Below are positions 9,254-21,167 of a stretch of 64,000 bases of DNA, piece after piece. The notes under the pieces are model-generated. The model did not search any database. It was given only the letters and a program-made list of their open reading frames with translations, and was not told the origin of the DNA. This DNA comes from Strigamia acuminata (lineage: Eukaryota; Arthropoda; Chilopoda; Geophilomorpha; Linotaeniidae), in assembly GCA_949358305.1 (NCBI GenBank), contig OX442315.1, forward strand, positions 7,404,427 through 7,468,426. The letters are read 5' to 3'. The translations under genes were made by a program, and so were the position numbers. The number at the start of each line of letters is the position of its first letter. Position 1 is the first letter of the stretch.

Positions 9254-12200
9254 TCGTTTTCTTTTTCGGGTCGAAAAAGAAATTCTTTCGGCTAGAAAGA
9301 ATAATAAACTATATTAAATATATTTTATCGAATTTTTCTATCAGAAAAACTACTTACAGTTTGTAGATTCGCAAAAAACTGTCGTGTTATAACGCACTCG
9401 ACGCATCCACTTTGGAAACTACTGAGAAAGTGGCTAAGTTCGTTGATTGGAGAAACGAACTTGTTTCGGTGACACCGAATGACGTCACAAATTATAACGT
9501 ATTGTGAACGTTGTCATTCGAGTGTGAACTACGAATGACGTCACGAGATTGCTCTCTCGGATCTTTTGGGTAAACCCAAAAGGTGAAAGTCAACGCTATG
9601 TCTTGACTCGCGGAACGCGAGATCTCAAGTTGTACTTTGACTTTCGCGAAGTACAATCCAACTTGTTTAGATTGTCATCTGAATCGTCTCCAATGTCAGA
9701 TGAGTTATTTTCTTCATTGTTTGAAATTTTCTCTTTTTCTAAAAACATTTCCTTTTTCTAGATTTTCATCAAGAGAAACATTTTCAAGTCGCTTGTTTAT
9801 TTCATCAACTTCTTCATTTTTGAGTTTCGATTTTTCACTCGATTCCGTGTTTTCGACAGGAATTTTGGACAATTCTGCATCATCCAAGGTATTAACAATA
9901 TTTTTTGTTTTTTGACCCACTTCCTCCCCTTCCAGCCAAATTTCTTGGTTGAAACCTGGGAAGTACGGCATTAATTCGGTGCCGTGAACTGCTGGATAAA
10001 TTTTATTATTGCTCAGCCGTCGAAGTTGAAAGGCGCCACCTTGCAATCTTTTGACAATTACATATGGCCCATTCCTTTTCGGCGAAATACCTGCTGCTAT
10101 TCCTTTAGCGGCATTTGAGAGAATATGAGACTCTCGCCAGACTAAATCATTTTGTCTGAAGTTGTCGAATTTCTTATCTGATTAATCAGCTTCGACACGG
10201 CGTCTTAAATCTAAGACGTGAGACATCATATGCTGATACGTCTCTGCAATTATTGCTTCTAATTTCTGAACATATAAATGCGGATTTTTTGGATCAATGA
10301 CCAAAATTCCTTCCGGAATTCTTGGATCCCAAGGAATTCTTAATTCTCGGAAAAAATTCAAGAAAGCAGGAGAATAATCTCGCCCTCTCGTAACAGTTGT
10401 TCTCAAACTGAATGCGAACTCGCGCAGATATTCATCCCATTGGTCGTGAATATCAGAATAAATCGAAACCAAATATTTTATGTCACGGTTGGTCCTTTCT
10501 ACAGGATTGCTCTGTGGCCGATAAATTGATGTCGGTGTTTGCGACATGTCGAATTTCTTGCAAAATTCTTTATAGACCTGTGATCGAAATTGCGGTCCAT
10601 TATCACTTATAATTTGTCTTGGAAATCCAAAAGTTATTGATAAGTGATAAATTGTGTTGGCAACTTTTATTGCCGTTGGATTACACATTGGAAATAATTC
10701 TGGCCAATGCGTAGCGACATCTACGATGACGCAAATGTGGGTATTGTTTTTTCTGGTTCTAGGTTTTGGGCCAGACAAATCCACACTGAGGCAGTCAAAT
10801 GGTCCAAATGGTCCAATTTGAGCGCCTTCTATTTCTGTCTTCGATCTCGGCTTGCAGGCCTGACATCCTTGACAATGTTGAATAAAACGTGTAATATCAC
10901 ATTTCATACCTTTCCAGGTATAAACTCTTCGAGTTCGGTACATTGTCCTCGCAATGCCTGGGTGGCCGGACAATGGATGTCCGTGCATCAACCAAATGAT
11001 TTTATAAATCAATTTTCTTGGCACAACAACTTTGAGTGCCCTACCATCCTCTCCTAATTCATCGGTGGAGGTAGGATGATAATGGAGTAACATATCTTCT
11101 TCAATGAGATAAGTACTCGCGTGTCTTTCAAAATTTCTTCTTTGAAGACGAGTTACTATGTAACTTGGATATTGCTTATTTAATAAGTAATTGCGAATAT
11201 GTTGGCAAAATTTGTCTGCTTTTTGCGCCGCAATAATGTCATCTCTCGTTGGAGGATCACATTCTAATTGCTTAGCAATTTTAGCTGCAAATGCTTTTAT
11301 TAAAACATTTGTCGTTGGGAGCTCGAATCTTTTAGCCATCATAGCTCTTAATTCGACGTCAGGGGTTCCTGACGGATCATGCATGTTAATACAAAAATTA
11401 ATTAATGCTTGGTCATCTTCATTGACTATTATCGACTTGGGCAATTCGTTCAATTTTCCCATTTGCCAACTTCGGCAAGGAGATGGACAATATGATAATA
11501 AATCATCATTATCGCCATCGTCTTCTGGTTCGTCAGGTGCGCTGACAGGTGCACGTGACAATGCGTCTGCTATTACATTTAGCGGACCTTTGACGTACTG
11601 TATTTCGAACGAATACGCCATCAGCTACATTTGCCAACAAGCTAATCTGCCCGACGGGTCAGATAACGACATCAACCACTTAAGTGCTTGGTGATCCGTT
11701 TGTACAGTGAATGTAGTGTACTCTAAGTATGGGCGAAATTTGCGCAATCCCCATACTACTGCGAGGCATTCCAATTCTGTCACAGTATAATTCTTTTCAG
11801 CGGGTTGCAAGCTTCTGCTTGCATACACGCATGGCATTTCGACTTCTTGGCTATCCACAATCTTCTTTTGTGTAAGGGCTGCTCCCAACCCTTGTCTACT
11901 GGCGTCAGTATGAACAATGAATGGCATGTACAAGTCAGGCATCTTCATCGTTTCAGCATTCGTAAGCAAGTCTTTTATTGCGTCGAATGCTGCCTGATGA
12001 TGCAGTTCCCAATCGAACTCCGCATCCTTCTTCAAGAGAGGCCTTAATGGTTCTGCAACCGTGGCCAAGTTCTTGATTAGGCGGTGAAAGAAATTCACCA
12101 TGCCTAGAAATCTTTGCAATTCCTTAAGATTGGTAGGAGCCGGAAATTGCGTAATTGCAGCGACTTTTTTAGGGTCTACTGCAAGTCCTTCTACTCCTAC

Positions 12201-13544
12201 TTTGTAGCCTAGGAAAATTAATTCGTTTCTACAGAGATGCGTCTTGCCAGGATGCGCATGTAAATTAGCTTTTGCCAATTTAGTAAAAATTATATCTAAA
12301 TGTTTAACGTGTTCTTCGAACGATTTGGATACAACAATTATGTCATCCAAATATGCCCATGCAAATTTTCTGTAAACGTCACCCAAAACTTTTTCCATCA
12401 ATTCTTGGAAAGTAGTTGGTGCGTTCACAAGTCCGAAAGGCATTACTTTAAACATAAGCCTTCCCATTGGGCTCCAGAAGGCAGTCTTTTCTCTGTCTTC
12501 AGGTCGCAATTCTATCTGCCTTGGTCAGATCTATCGTACTAACCCATTCGAACTCTCCGATTTCTCGTAGAATTTCCTCAATTGTTGGCATTTAAGGTGG
12601 ATTGTACTTAGTATGTGTATTGATGGGGCGAAAATCAATACACAGACGTGGGTCATTTCCAGGTCTCATGACTAGGACTGGCCGCATTCCGTAATCGCCA
12701 TCAGCTTTGACGACTACGCCTTTGTCAATCATGTCTTGACAAAGTTGTCTGATTATTTCCCTTTTTTGAGGGTTTATGCTCTTAAAGGGGACACGTATGG
12801 GTTTATCCATATCAAGCTCAATTTTGTGCTTAACCAGGTGTGTTTTACCTGGATTTTTAGAAATAATCCTTTTATGTTTGGATAATATCTTTTCTAATAA
12901 TTTGGATTGCTCCAAATTTAAGTTAGCTTCTTCGACTAACTTTTGGATGAAATTCTCTTCATCAATCTTGCCTTGAGTTACACTTGCAGCGTAAGCTTTT
13001 GCGAAGGTTACAAATGAGGAATCGGGTTCCTCTATTTTCTCCAAATAACGTTCTAGCAACGCTTGCGGAATGTATGGCAAATCTGCATCCACAGGTTGCG
13101 TAAAATTCCAAGACATCGTCTGTGGATTAGGTTGGATTTTTAATTTATTCATAAAATCGCAACCCAATAGTACCATTGGATACTTATTTGGTATTACGAT
13201 GAACGGATGACGTAACGTGCCATGTGTCCATCGAAATGAAAGATGGATGGTTCCATCTGGAGTGACTTCTTCACTAGCCGTCGTAACTCTGACACCAGGT
13301 CCGATAGGTCGTAGATATTCTTCTAGACCTAATTGATTAATAACTGAAGTGGCTAGGAAGCTCTTATTTGCTCCTGAGTCCAACATTCCAGTTATTACCC
13401 CGTTCAACGTTTCTAATTTTAACGTTGGGAGGTCTTGGCTGTTTGGTATTCCAGCCAATTTGCACTCAAACTTGCGCAATTTATGAGGAATTGTAATTGG
13501 AGGCTCCAAAGGCAATTCATCTAATAACTCATTGGTATCAAGAG

Positions 13545-15933
13545 TAGGGTTTCTCAAAAATGGGACTTTTCAAATAACCGGTATTTCGGTAATAAATATT
13601 CAAAAAACCGGTAAAACCGGTAATTTTCGGTAAAAAATAATAATCATGGCTACAATGTTAAATATTTTTATTTTTATTTTAATTTTCTTTTTTTAAAAAG
13701 TAAAATTTTAAAAATACAAGCGCATTCAAAGATTGATCAGACAATCTTGATCTGATTTTAGTACAAAAACTACTGGCAATGGAAAAGGTTCGCTCACTGT
13801 CTATAGATGTAGGTTTTACAGATTTAATTGCATCGTACAACAACTGTAAATTTTTCGAACGTGTTCCAGTTGTTTCAAACAATGTAAATTCTTTTTTTAA
13901 AGAATTTAAATTATTTTTTGCCTGTTGTTGTGGTTCATTAAGAGCATTTGAAATGGCATTGTTTAACTCATCATGTAAAGTAATTTCAGGTTGATTTTCA
14001 CTCAAGTCAATGGATGTTTCCATCACTAATTCTTCTGGTTGTTGAGTCTCAGGAATGTCCAGATCAGCTGGTTTAGCAAACAATCTTTTTAACAGTCCTT
14101 TAGCATAGTTAATTATAGTTGGTTTAGATGAATACTCAAAGCGATTTTGTTTCGAATGTTTGATGCTTGCAGGATTGTGGAGAAATTTTGCAAGTGAGAT
14201 TAAATTTATGTTTTGTCTAGCTTCAATTCTTGATTTTAGTGCATTGATAAGTTGAGAGCTCAAGTCTGTATCCAAATTTTCAAGCTTATCAAATAAAAAG
14301 TCTAAGATTCCTTCTGCTGACAAAATAGATGCATCTTTTCTTCCCAATGCTTCAACAGCTACTTTCAAAGGGGCTAGTGTATCACATAAATGTTGCATTA
14401 GTTGAATATCCACATTTTCAAAAAGATTAGCTGCTGCAGCACCAAATTCATTCATACTTTCTTCAATACACTGTTTAAGACTTAAAAATCGTTCCAGCAT
14501 TGGATAAATAGAATTCCACCGTGTCTTACAGTCTAAAACTAATTCCAACTCTCGACCTTTTTCCATGCAGATTTTTTCTTGTAAAACCGCATTTCTAACT
14601 GGAGAACTTCTAAAAAACTTTATAATTTTACGCATGGCTTTCAAGTTAGCTGAAATATTATTTATATCAGGAAGCACTTCCAATGTTGAACTATTAACAA
14701 TGTTTAATGCTGTATCTTCAATAGGTACGTTATCTAAATCTTCATCATCATCATCATCATCTTCTTCACAATCCTGATCATTGAGGTTTTCACTTACAAA
14801 ATCCAAATTTTTTTTATAAAATATGTCAGTGACAGCCAAATGAAGTCCATGATTGATGCAAATTTGGGGCTCAGTTGGATTTTCCCTGCCATACTTGATC
14901 ATCACTGCAGCCCCATCATTTGTTGATGCCACAACATCTGTCTCCAAATCAAGGTCAAATTCTTTTAAGTGACTAATGACAATTTGCTGAATTTTTTTAG
15001 CATCACATGTTCCAAGAATTCGAACTAATCCTAAGTTGTAATTTTCACCTTTAAAATCATGTAAATTAATGTTGAAATATCTTCGATTTTTGGTACTGGT
15101 CCATTCATCCAAAGTGATTGAAAACTTCTTTTCATCGTTTTTATAAGCCCCAAGTTCCACGACTAGTTGTGATTTTGCTTGTTCATAGCATTTGAGAATC
15201 ATTTTCATAACTTGAGATGGGTTTTTTGGCAGACTGTATCCACGATTTGAAATAGATTCCCGGATAAATTTAGACATTGTAATACCGTGGATAGAAAAAC
15301 CATCCAAAGTTGCCAGCTTAGACACAATTTCTTCCACAGATTCTCTTTTCACAAAGTTTAACAAAGGTGAATTGGGTTTTTTAGGTGTAGATGTAGCATT
15401 CGTCATTCCTTCATTTTTTCTTTTGGCCTTGATGTCATGACCGTGAATCCTTAGATGTGCAATCATCCCACTTGTTGATCCACCAGCTGCTTTTATTGTC
15501 TTGCCACATGTTTTGCACTGTCCTCCATCTTTATTCTCCACTTTATCAAAATATTTCCACACTGATGACATGATTACACTTTTCTAAAAGTTAAAACCCT
15601 GTAATTAGTATACATTTACAAAATTTCTCATTAACCATACCTTGGAATAAAAGTGTATTTATTTTTTAAACACACTTGAGATGACAGATCACACAACGAC
15701 ACGATGCACGAGTCACTACTGCCTGATTTATTTTTAACTTTGATGTGGGCAACTACCCGCATCAAAGATAACACCAAAATCAACACATTCAATTGTTACA
15801 AATGTCACTATCGCAGTGACATCTAACAACAAAAACCGGTACCAATACCGAAATAAAAACGGTATTCGGTAATCGGTATTTCCTCAAAAATTACCGGTTT
15901 TTAATACCGGTAAATACCGGTAGAGAAACCCTA
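13545..15933 (-). mobile_element. Complete hAT DNA transposon inside G1 pol
   Basis: It has perfect 11-bp terminal inverted repeats (TAGGGTTTCTC / GAGAAACCCTA) and a perfect 8-bp target duplication, ATCAAGAG (13537-13544 and 15934-15941). Copy 2 of the Gypsy element has the uninterrupted site near 50630. One intact transposase ORF fills most of the element. Both subterminal regions are packed with ACCGGTA/TACCGGT-type repeats in both orientations, probably transposase binding sites. It looks autonomous and is younger than G1. Confidence 0.97.
13679..15571 (-). CDS. hAT transposase with BED zinc finger
   Basis: 630 codons from a genuine ATG at 15571. Residues 1-50 form a BED-type zinc finger (CKTC...HLRIHG) that would bind the transposon ends. 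The hAT RNase-H-like core follows. FSITLDEWTS carries the first catalytic Asp and STNDGAAVM the second region. LDCKTRWNSIYPMLERFL is the conserved R-W motif of the core. An Asp/Glu run (about residues 265-275, from a CAT repeat) sits in the insertion domain. The C-terminal dimerisation motif is SIDSERTFSIASSFCTKIRSR. The frame is uninterrupted and the length is typical of the superfamily. It catalyses cut-and-paste transposition with 8-bp duplications, as observed here. The promoter must lie within 15572-15933. Confidence 0.95.
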   Translation of the reverse strand: MSSVWKYFDKVENKDGGQCKTCGKTIKAAGGSTSGMIAHLRIHGHDIKAKRKNEGMTNATSTPKKPNSPLLNFVKRESVEEIVSKLATLDGFSIHGITMSKFIRESISNRGYSLPKNPSQVMKMILKCYEQAKSQLVVELGAYKNDEKKFSITLDEWTSTKNRRYFNINLHDFKGENYNLGLVRILGTCDAKKIQQIVISHLKEFDLDLETDVVASTNDGAAVMIKYGRENPTEPQICINHGLHLAVTDIFYKKNLDFVSENLNDQDCEEDDDDDDEDLDNVPIEDTALNIVNSSTLEVLPDINNISANLKAMRKIIKFFRSSPVRNAVLQEKICMEKGRELELVLDCKTRWNSIYPMLERFLSLKQCIEESMNEFGAAAANLFENVDIQLMQHLCDTLAPLKVAVEALGRKDASILSAEGILDFLFDKLENLDTDLSSQLINALKSRIEARQNINLISLAKFLHNPASIKHSKQNRFEYSSKPTIINYAKGLLKRLFAKPADLDIPETQQPEELVMETSIDLSENQPEITLHDELNNAISNALNEPQQQAKNNLNSLKKEFTLFETTGTRSKNLQLLYDAIKSVKPTSIDSERTFSIASSFCTKIRSRLSDQSLNALVFLKFYFLKKEN

Positions 15934-16189
15934 ATCAAGAGTTGTAGTTGCAAATAACTTAATGCATTCCTCAATTCCAGGTGTCTCTGGAACTGAGCTT
16001 GGTCTATCATCTTTAATTTCGACTTTATCTTTAATATTGGAATCGTCGTCAGTCGGATTTTCGCCGACAATCTCCTTATTTGATTCTAGAGATTCTTCTA
16101 ATTCAATTTGCTGAATTAATTCATCGATTGTATTTTCGATTTCATCCAATATTATCAGATTTTCATTCTCTGATTCCGATTTCGGAGAT

Positions 16190-16236
16190 GACGCAGCGTC
16201 CACTAGACCTGATGGATCTGCGTCTACAAGTTTTTT
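16190..16236 (-). promoter_or_regulatory. G1 gag-pol -1 frameshift signal
   Basis: On the minus strand the slippery heptamer A AAA AAC (16230-16236) lies in the zero frame two codons before the gag TAG (16224-16226). A 5-nt spacer leads to a stem with GACGCAG (16218-16224) pairing with CTGCGTC (16190-16196), and an inner TCCA/TGGA pair. A -1 slip there opens the pol frame. The same arrangement is conserved in copy 2. Confidence 0.85.
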
Positions 16237-19234
16237 CGAAACATGTCAGTTATAACTTTGACTGCTTTTTCAAACTCAGCATTTGACACTGGTTTGTCTT
16301 TCTTAGAGGTTGGGCAGTCTTTTTGCCAATGCCCTAATTTTTTGCATAAATTGCATGGATCAGTGGCAGGCGATTTCTTTTTAGTTGCTGCTGGGGAAGC
16401 AGAACGAGAACGAGCGTCAGACCGGCGCTCAGGCGACACCGCAGATGACTTTGAATTCCTTTCGGTATTCACCTTTGATGCGTCAAATGAAACATTTTTT
16501 GGTTTCATTCTTGGCTTCCATTTGCCGGCAACGGGGTTATTTTTTGCCAACAACGCCGCTGCTTTGGCCAACAAAGCCAACGTCTCGTCTTCCGCTTCCT
16601 CCTCCTCTTCAGCTTCTTCAGCGTCAGACGGCGGAGTTTCAGCTCTAGTTATATTTGCGTGTAACTTTGGGACTGAATGAGGATTTTTGACGTCCTTTTT
16701 GGAAGATTCTTTTTTCGAACTCTTCCCTTCCACTTCGTCTAGAAAGTCTTCATAACTAGGTGGCTGCAACAATTGCAAACCATTAAAGGTTTCATTGTTT
16801 TGCTCAGCGAGTCTTTTCTCTCGCTTTAAGTACGCTGACCTTTCGGCATCTGTAAGGTAAGCTTTGTACTTTTCGTCAATACGAAGTTGATTGACCTCCA
16901 TGAACTCGTTTAACCCGGGTCGGGAGCGTCCGACATCATAAGAATATTTTTACTATATTCTGTGAGACCAGCTCTAAACTGATCATCGGCCGTTGCGTCA
17001 GTAACGGCATGTGGCATTCTGTCAAGCAGATTCTCTGCTCTTAGCTTGTACGAATGTAAGCTTTCGTCTTTCCGTTGCTTAAGACGTCGCCAGAGCGTCT
17101 TGATGTCTTCGCTCGATTCACCAAATTTAAACATGAATTGTTTAACGAAGTCATCCCACCTCGTGAAGTTTTTTCTACGAAACCACTCCTTGACATCGCC
17201 AACTAGTATTTTCGGTACTAGATGGGCCAATGCTCCTTCACAGCTAAAACTGTGAACTTTGCCTAGTTCGAATATTTCCAGCAAGAGGTTTGACCCTGCT
17301 TGCCAACTTCCATTATAGGCATGTGGGATAACTCGATCCCATCGAATGAATCTCTCATCTGTTGTTTGATGAGTCCATTTATCAGAAGTAAATTCGTTTA
17401 TTTTTTGCAAAATAATTTTATCTCTTCTGTTTTTTCGCTGTTGTTGAGCATTTTGTCTCAACAGCTGGTCAATCTCATCTTTCGTGTAGAAATCAGGTCT
17501 TTGAGTTCTCCCACGCGTTCTATGACGAGATCGCCCTCTCACACTGGGGTGTGAGGAATCTGTATCTGACGCAGATTCATGATTCGGATTTGGCGGCGGA
17601 TCAGGGTCCGAAGGATCGTCGCCATCTGGCGGACGACGATCTCCATTTGGTGGTCCCCTTCCGTTTCGATTGCCATTCGAATTGTGGTCACGTGAGTGGC
17701 CACCTCCATGTCCATCTGAACTATCTCCACCTGGTGGGTCACCACCTGGTGGATTTCCACGGTATCTCGGCCCATCTCGGATGTCGTTATGACAATCTCG
17801 TTTTGGTGAGCCTTCTCGCGGATTATCGTGTGTGCGTCCACGATCGTGTGGTTTCTCACGTTCTTTATTCTTTTTCTCTAGCAATCCAATTAATCGGTCA
17901 CTATTGCTAAAGAATCGATCCGAATCTTGTGGAACTTTTGGGGGATAATATTCGGTCGGGTCCGGTTGTCGCTTTCTCTTTTTGCGACTGTGATGGCTAC
18001 CACGGCTACCACGACTACTGCGTGAGTCATCACTGTCAGTCCAGCTTGACTGTCGACTGACTTTTGGTTTAGCTGATGTTAAATCAATCAACTCAGGTGA
18101 TTTGTAAGCACCTTTATGCAAAACTGGGGCTGGCTTTGCAAAATTATCTTCTCCGCAAATGTCTTGTACTTTTTGTACAACTACTGCAAAATTTTCTTGT
18201 ACTGTCAGTAGATCTGCGCGAAGAATCTCATTTTCACGAGCTTGCGCAGCTAAGTCAGCACGTAATAACTGCTCTGCAGTGCTTTGACTTTTGGCGGCTT
18301 GACCAGCATCAATTACAGACTGCTGTCGAGCGAGAAATACTTCATTTTCTCGTTGTGCTAATCGCTTAGCTCTTGCTGCTTGTTCTGCAGCATAATTCTC
18401 AAAATTTTGAGAAGAAGAGGGGATTATTTCCCTCGCTCGAACTGGGGCGGTTAGTTCAGCAGTCATTAAATTCGTGTTGGCTTCTCGCAAATTTGCGTTA
18501 GTTAATCTCAAATTTTCATTAGCAATTTCTAAATCTTTTTGGGCTTGATTTAGTTGCTCGAGCCTTTGTTGATGCTCTTCGTCAGTAATTCGCCAGGAAG
18601 CTTTTTCCTGCTCTAAATTTAACAACTTAACGTGATCATTTGCACGTTTTTGTTTCAGTTCAGCATTTTGCTGCTGCATTTCTGCATGCATTCGCTCGAA
18701 CTCTGCTTGCAAGCTTGTTCTGACGATTTCAACGTCTTTTTGACTTTGTTTGCGAACCATAGCTTTGTGAATTTGTTCCACAGTCATTTCACTTGTGACT
18801 TTTACTCCCTCGAGCCTAGCTTGCTCACGGAGTGCGTCCATCATGGCGACACGCACGGGAGAATGAGAAACTTCCATGTTGGAATTCTCTGAATCTTGAT
18901 GTGCTGCACCTTGAACTGGTGATGAATTCAGCGAGTGTTCGACACTTGACGATTGAATCCATAAATTCAAATCATCGTTTTGCGACTTGGAACGGCCACT
19001 TCCAGTTGTATTATTTAAGTCCAACTGGCCGCTGGGCGGGGATGGCTGTTGTCGCTCCAACGCTTGCGTGAATTCATTCACGATTAACTGTGCCGAGTTA
19101 CAGTTAGCTGTTTAAACCATGGCTTCAAACAGTTCTTGTGACTCAGTCACTTCTTGATCCACGGCTGGTAGATCGATCGCCACTCGTCTCTTCGCCGGCC
19201 TTTCTCTCGGTCTCTTCTCTGAAGGAGTCGCCAT
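16224..19234 (-). pseudogene. gag: G1 gag, broken
   Basis: The start ATG is at 19234. Codon 41 is TAA (19112-19114), where copy 2 has GATCAA. The frame reopens and runs to 16910, where a 13-bp deletion shifts it, and the last 225 codons are in another frame. Recognisable parts in order are a long Glu/Gln-rich coiled coil, a Gly/Asp/Pro-rich hinge, a capsid-like region (RFIRWDRVIPHAYNGSW ... FTRWDDFVKQFMFKF), and a CCHC zinc knuckle (CNLCKKLGHWQKDC). Gag would form the particle and bind RNA. The N-terminal AT-hook seen in copy 2 (PRGRP) reads PRERP here. It is dead as a protein-coding gene. Confidence 0.93.
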
Positions 19235-19334
19235 TTTTCAATGAGGATAAAGAAAGGATAGAGAAGAAAGGTAAGCAAGATAAAAATGGCGGGTAAATTT
19301 TAAATTTTGATAGTTTAAAATTTATACAATGACT

Positions 19335-19352
19335 ATCCCGGACGGGCCCCCA
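19335..19352 (-). other. G1 primer binding site, tRNA-Pro
   Basis: The plus strand reads ATCCCGGACGGGCCCCCA, two bases from the 5' LTR. It matches the 3' end of animal tRNA-Pro plus CCA (known ending ATCCCGGACGAGCCC-CCA) at 17 of 18 positions. The same site is present in copy 2. Confidence 0.85.
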
Positions 19353-19354
19353 CG

Positions 19355-20306
19355 TGCTGCGATCCGGGTTGATATCCACTTAATTTCTAATAAATTAAGC
19401 AGAAACCGCAGGTGAATGCTATAAAAGACTTACAATCGGCGGCCTTAAACTTGTCTAGGGTTAAGTGTAATAAGGAGAAATAAAAAGACAGTTTTATCAA
19501 TAAAATATACACGTTTTATTCGTTTAATAAATACAATGACTAGTATTAATATCACGAAAGCGACAAGTCGCGTAAGAATGAGCGGGAAAACAATGGAGGG
19601 CTTGCAACGACTGTTGCAAGCTACAAAGCGCGGCGAAAGCGCTTGACAACCAAAGTTGTTAGGAAAATGGCTTCCGCTATTTTCCTCGTCTTCACTCACA
19701 CGTACGATGATCCTCAGACGATGATGGTTCACGGTGAGTCTTCCACACGAAGTACGACGGCACGGGGCGGTGGTTCACGTTCGGGCAGGCGTCCGTTCAC
19801 GTCCGATGGCGGTGGCAGCAGTTCGCGCTACTGCGACGGCGATGGTTCACGCGACACGGGAACTTCTCTTCTTCGATTGCTGGAATTAGCGACGGCTAAT
19901 TCAAGCAGAATTGCTGGCTTTGTAAGTTGTTACAAAGCAAGCAGGTGAAACTGAGAAACACTGGTCCACTATCAATACTAATTCAGAGGAAAGAGCAGTG
20001 ATGTTTGTGGTTGTGTGTTTATTTTCAGAGTGCCGATTTGAGCCAAGGCGCGAGCCCAGCACGCTTCAATATTGCGCAGAAAACCTGCGCACTTAGCTCA
20101 AATGGGTGCAACTAGTGGTTATTACACCATATTGCACCATAACGGTTAATAACCGTCTTCACCCCGGACAACCTGGGGTGATATGTGCCTAGAGAGGATT
20201 TCTCCCCTCGGTCACATGATCTGACTTGGCGTGTGCCACAGTCAAATTAATTAGAAGACAATTAATTTTATCTTCTAAGTTGGTGAATTACATTGAGATC
20301 ACCACA
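19355..20306 (-). repeat. G1 5' LTR
   Basis: It is 952 bp and almost identical to 5744-6695, with TG...CA ends. Transcription of the element should start within it on the minus strand. Confidence 0.95.
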
Positions 20307-20868
20307 ATTTGTAGATGGTTTTATTTGAGAACGTTGGTGGCCACCATGGTCATCACCATAAGCATCATGAGCGATCTATTTTTTTCTGTACAATAAGGGG
20401 TTTCATAAATGGTGCGCTGAAGGCGCTGAAGCGATTATGACGATTATTCTGCTGAAGCGATTATCATGTGACTTGGATGGGCCAATCACATGAATAATCG
20501 CTTCAGCGTTTCAGCGCTTATTTATAATCGTCTGAAAAGGAGTTTTTAGTGCTGAAGAGTGCTTAAACTAAGGAAATAAGAGTTGGTTGTAAATATTTAA
20601 AAAAATTAAAATAAATAATTAATTTAATTTAAAAAAATAAATAAATAGGTTACAAAAATACATTAAAAAAATAAGAATAATAAAAAAAAAAAAAAAAAAG
20701 TTATGTGACTTAAGGAATAATCACTTGGATCTGGTGTGGGTCCTCAATAATGCAGTGATTGTGATTATTGGAACAATCACTTCAGCGCCTTCAGCGTGTC
20801 ATTTATGAAACCCCTTAATGATACAGATCAAGTATCAGACTACCTCCCGGCGGCCATATTTTGGAAAG
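20307..20868 (+). pseudogene. 3' part of peptide-gene copy A, split by a MITE
   Basis: 20307-20387 matches the His-rich segment of the intact paralogue (CACCATGGTCATCACCATAA is shared with 34109-34128). 20818-20868 matches the GATACAGATCAAG segment and the GGCGGCC region near 34213-34255. Most of the signal-peptide codons are missing next to the LTR. The Ser/Asp-rich middle is replaced by about 17 unrelated bases and a MITE. No reading frame survives. It shows that at least two units of the gene once stood here. Confidence 0.8.
20396..20815. mobile_element. 420-bp MITE with TA target site
   Basis: Terminal inverted repeats AGGGGTTTCATAAATG / CATTTATGAAACCCCT are followed by a GCGCTGAAGGCGCTGAAG-type block repeated in inverse at the other end. 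TA borders both ends (20394-20395 and 20816-20817). An internal palindrome centres near 20480 (CTGAAGCGATTAT... paired with ATAATCGCTTCAG). It is non-coding and contains a poly-A stretch around 20680. Confidence 0.85.
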
Positions 20869-21167
20869 AATTAGCACGAATGGGAAAAAAATAGAAAATG
20901 GTGTCTGTAACTTTTTTTGGAGTTTGAAATTAAAGTTTACATTTGGGCAAAAAATTGAGTCTTCAACATACCGGTGTATAGTCGTGGAAAAAAAAAACTT
21001 GTGACGGTTACATACTTTTATCGAATAAGTGATTAATTTTGTCAATAGATGGCGCTGTTCCTAAATGGCGCTAACTTCAAGTTATAATGAGGAATGTATA
21101 AATAAGCTTAATTTGAAACTTCTGCTATTGTCTGCAGATCTGGTAGAGCTCAAAATATTACTCAAGT

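Larger units (their letters stand above)
9596..16230 (-). pseudogene. pol: G1 pol (PR-RT-RH-IN), broken and split by a hAT transposon
   Basis: Reading leftwards, the -1 frame entered at the slippery site gives an acidic leader and an aspartic protease (MLDSGANKSF). RT follows (RLCIDFRPIN, then AYLDDIIVVSK), then RNase H (IVHTDASRQG). The integrase has its zinc-finger histidines and cysteines (HPGIARTMY...CQGCQACK), DLSG, DNGPQF and NPVERTNR. A basic YNLRSR-like tail ends the protein. Domain order PR-RT-RH-IN defines Ty3/Gypsy. Lesions relative to copy 2 include the hAT insertion at 13545, CAA to TAA at 12592, an 8-bp deletion near 12518, GAG to TAG at 11625, AAA to TAA at 10182, and a one-T insertion near 9755. 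It is not functional. Confidence 0.92.
5744..20306 (-). mobile_element. Gypsy-type LTR retrotransposon, copy 1 (G1)
   Basis: A full-length Ty3/Gypsy-like element on the minus strand with two 952-bp LTRs that differ at about three positions. It has a tRNA-Pro primer site, gag, a frameshift signal, pol (PR-RT-RH-IN), a third ORF and a polypurine tract. The target duplication is ATTT. An intact hAT transposon (13545-15933) sits inside pol. Every long ORF carries disabling changes: a stop at gag codon 41, a 13-bp gag deletion, an 8-bp RT deletion, several nonsense codons and an ORF3 deletion. It could therefore move only with help in trans. The near-identical LTRs indicate a recent insertion. Confidence 0.95.
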
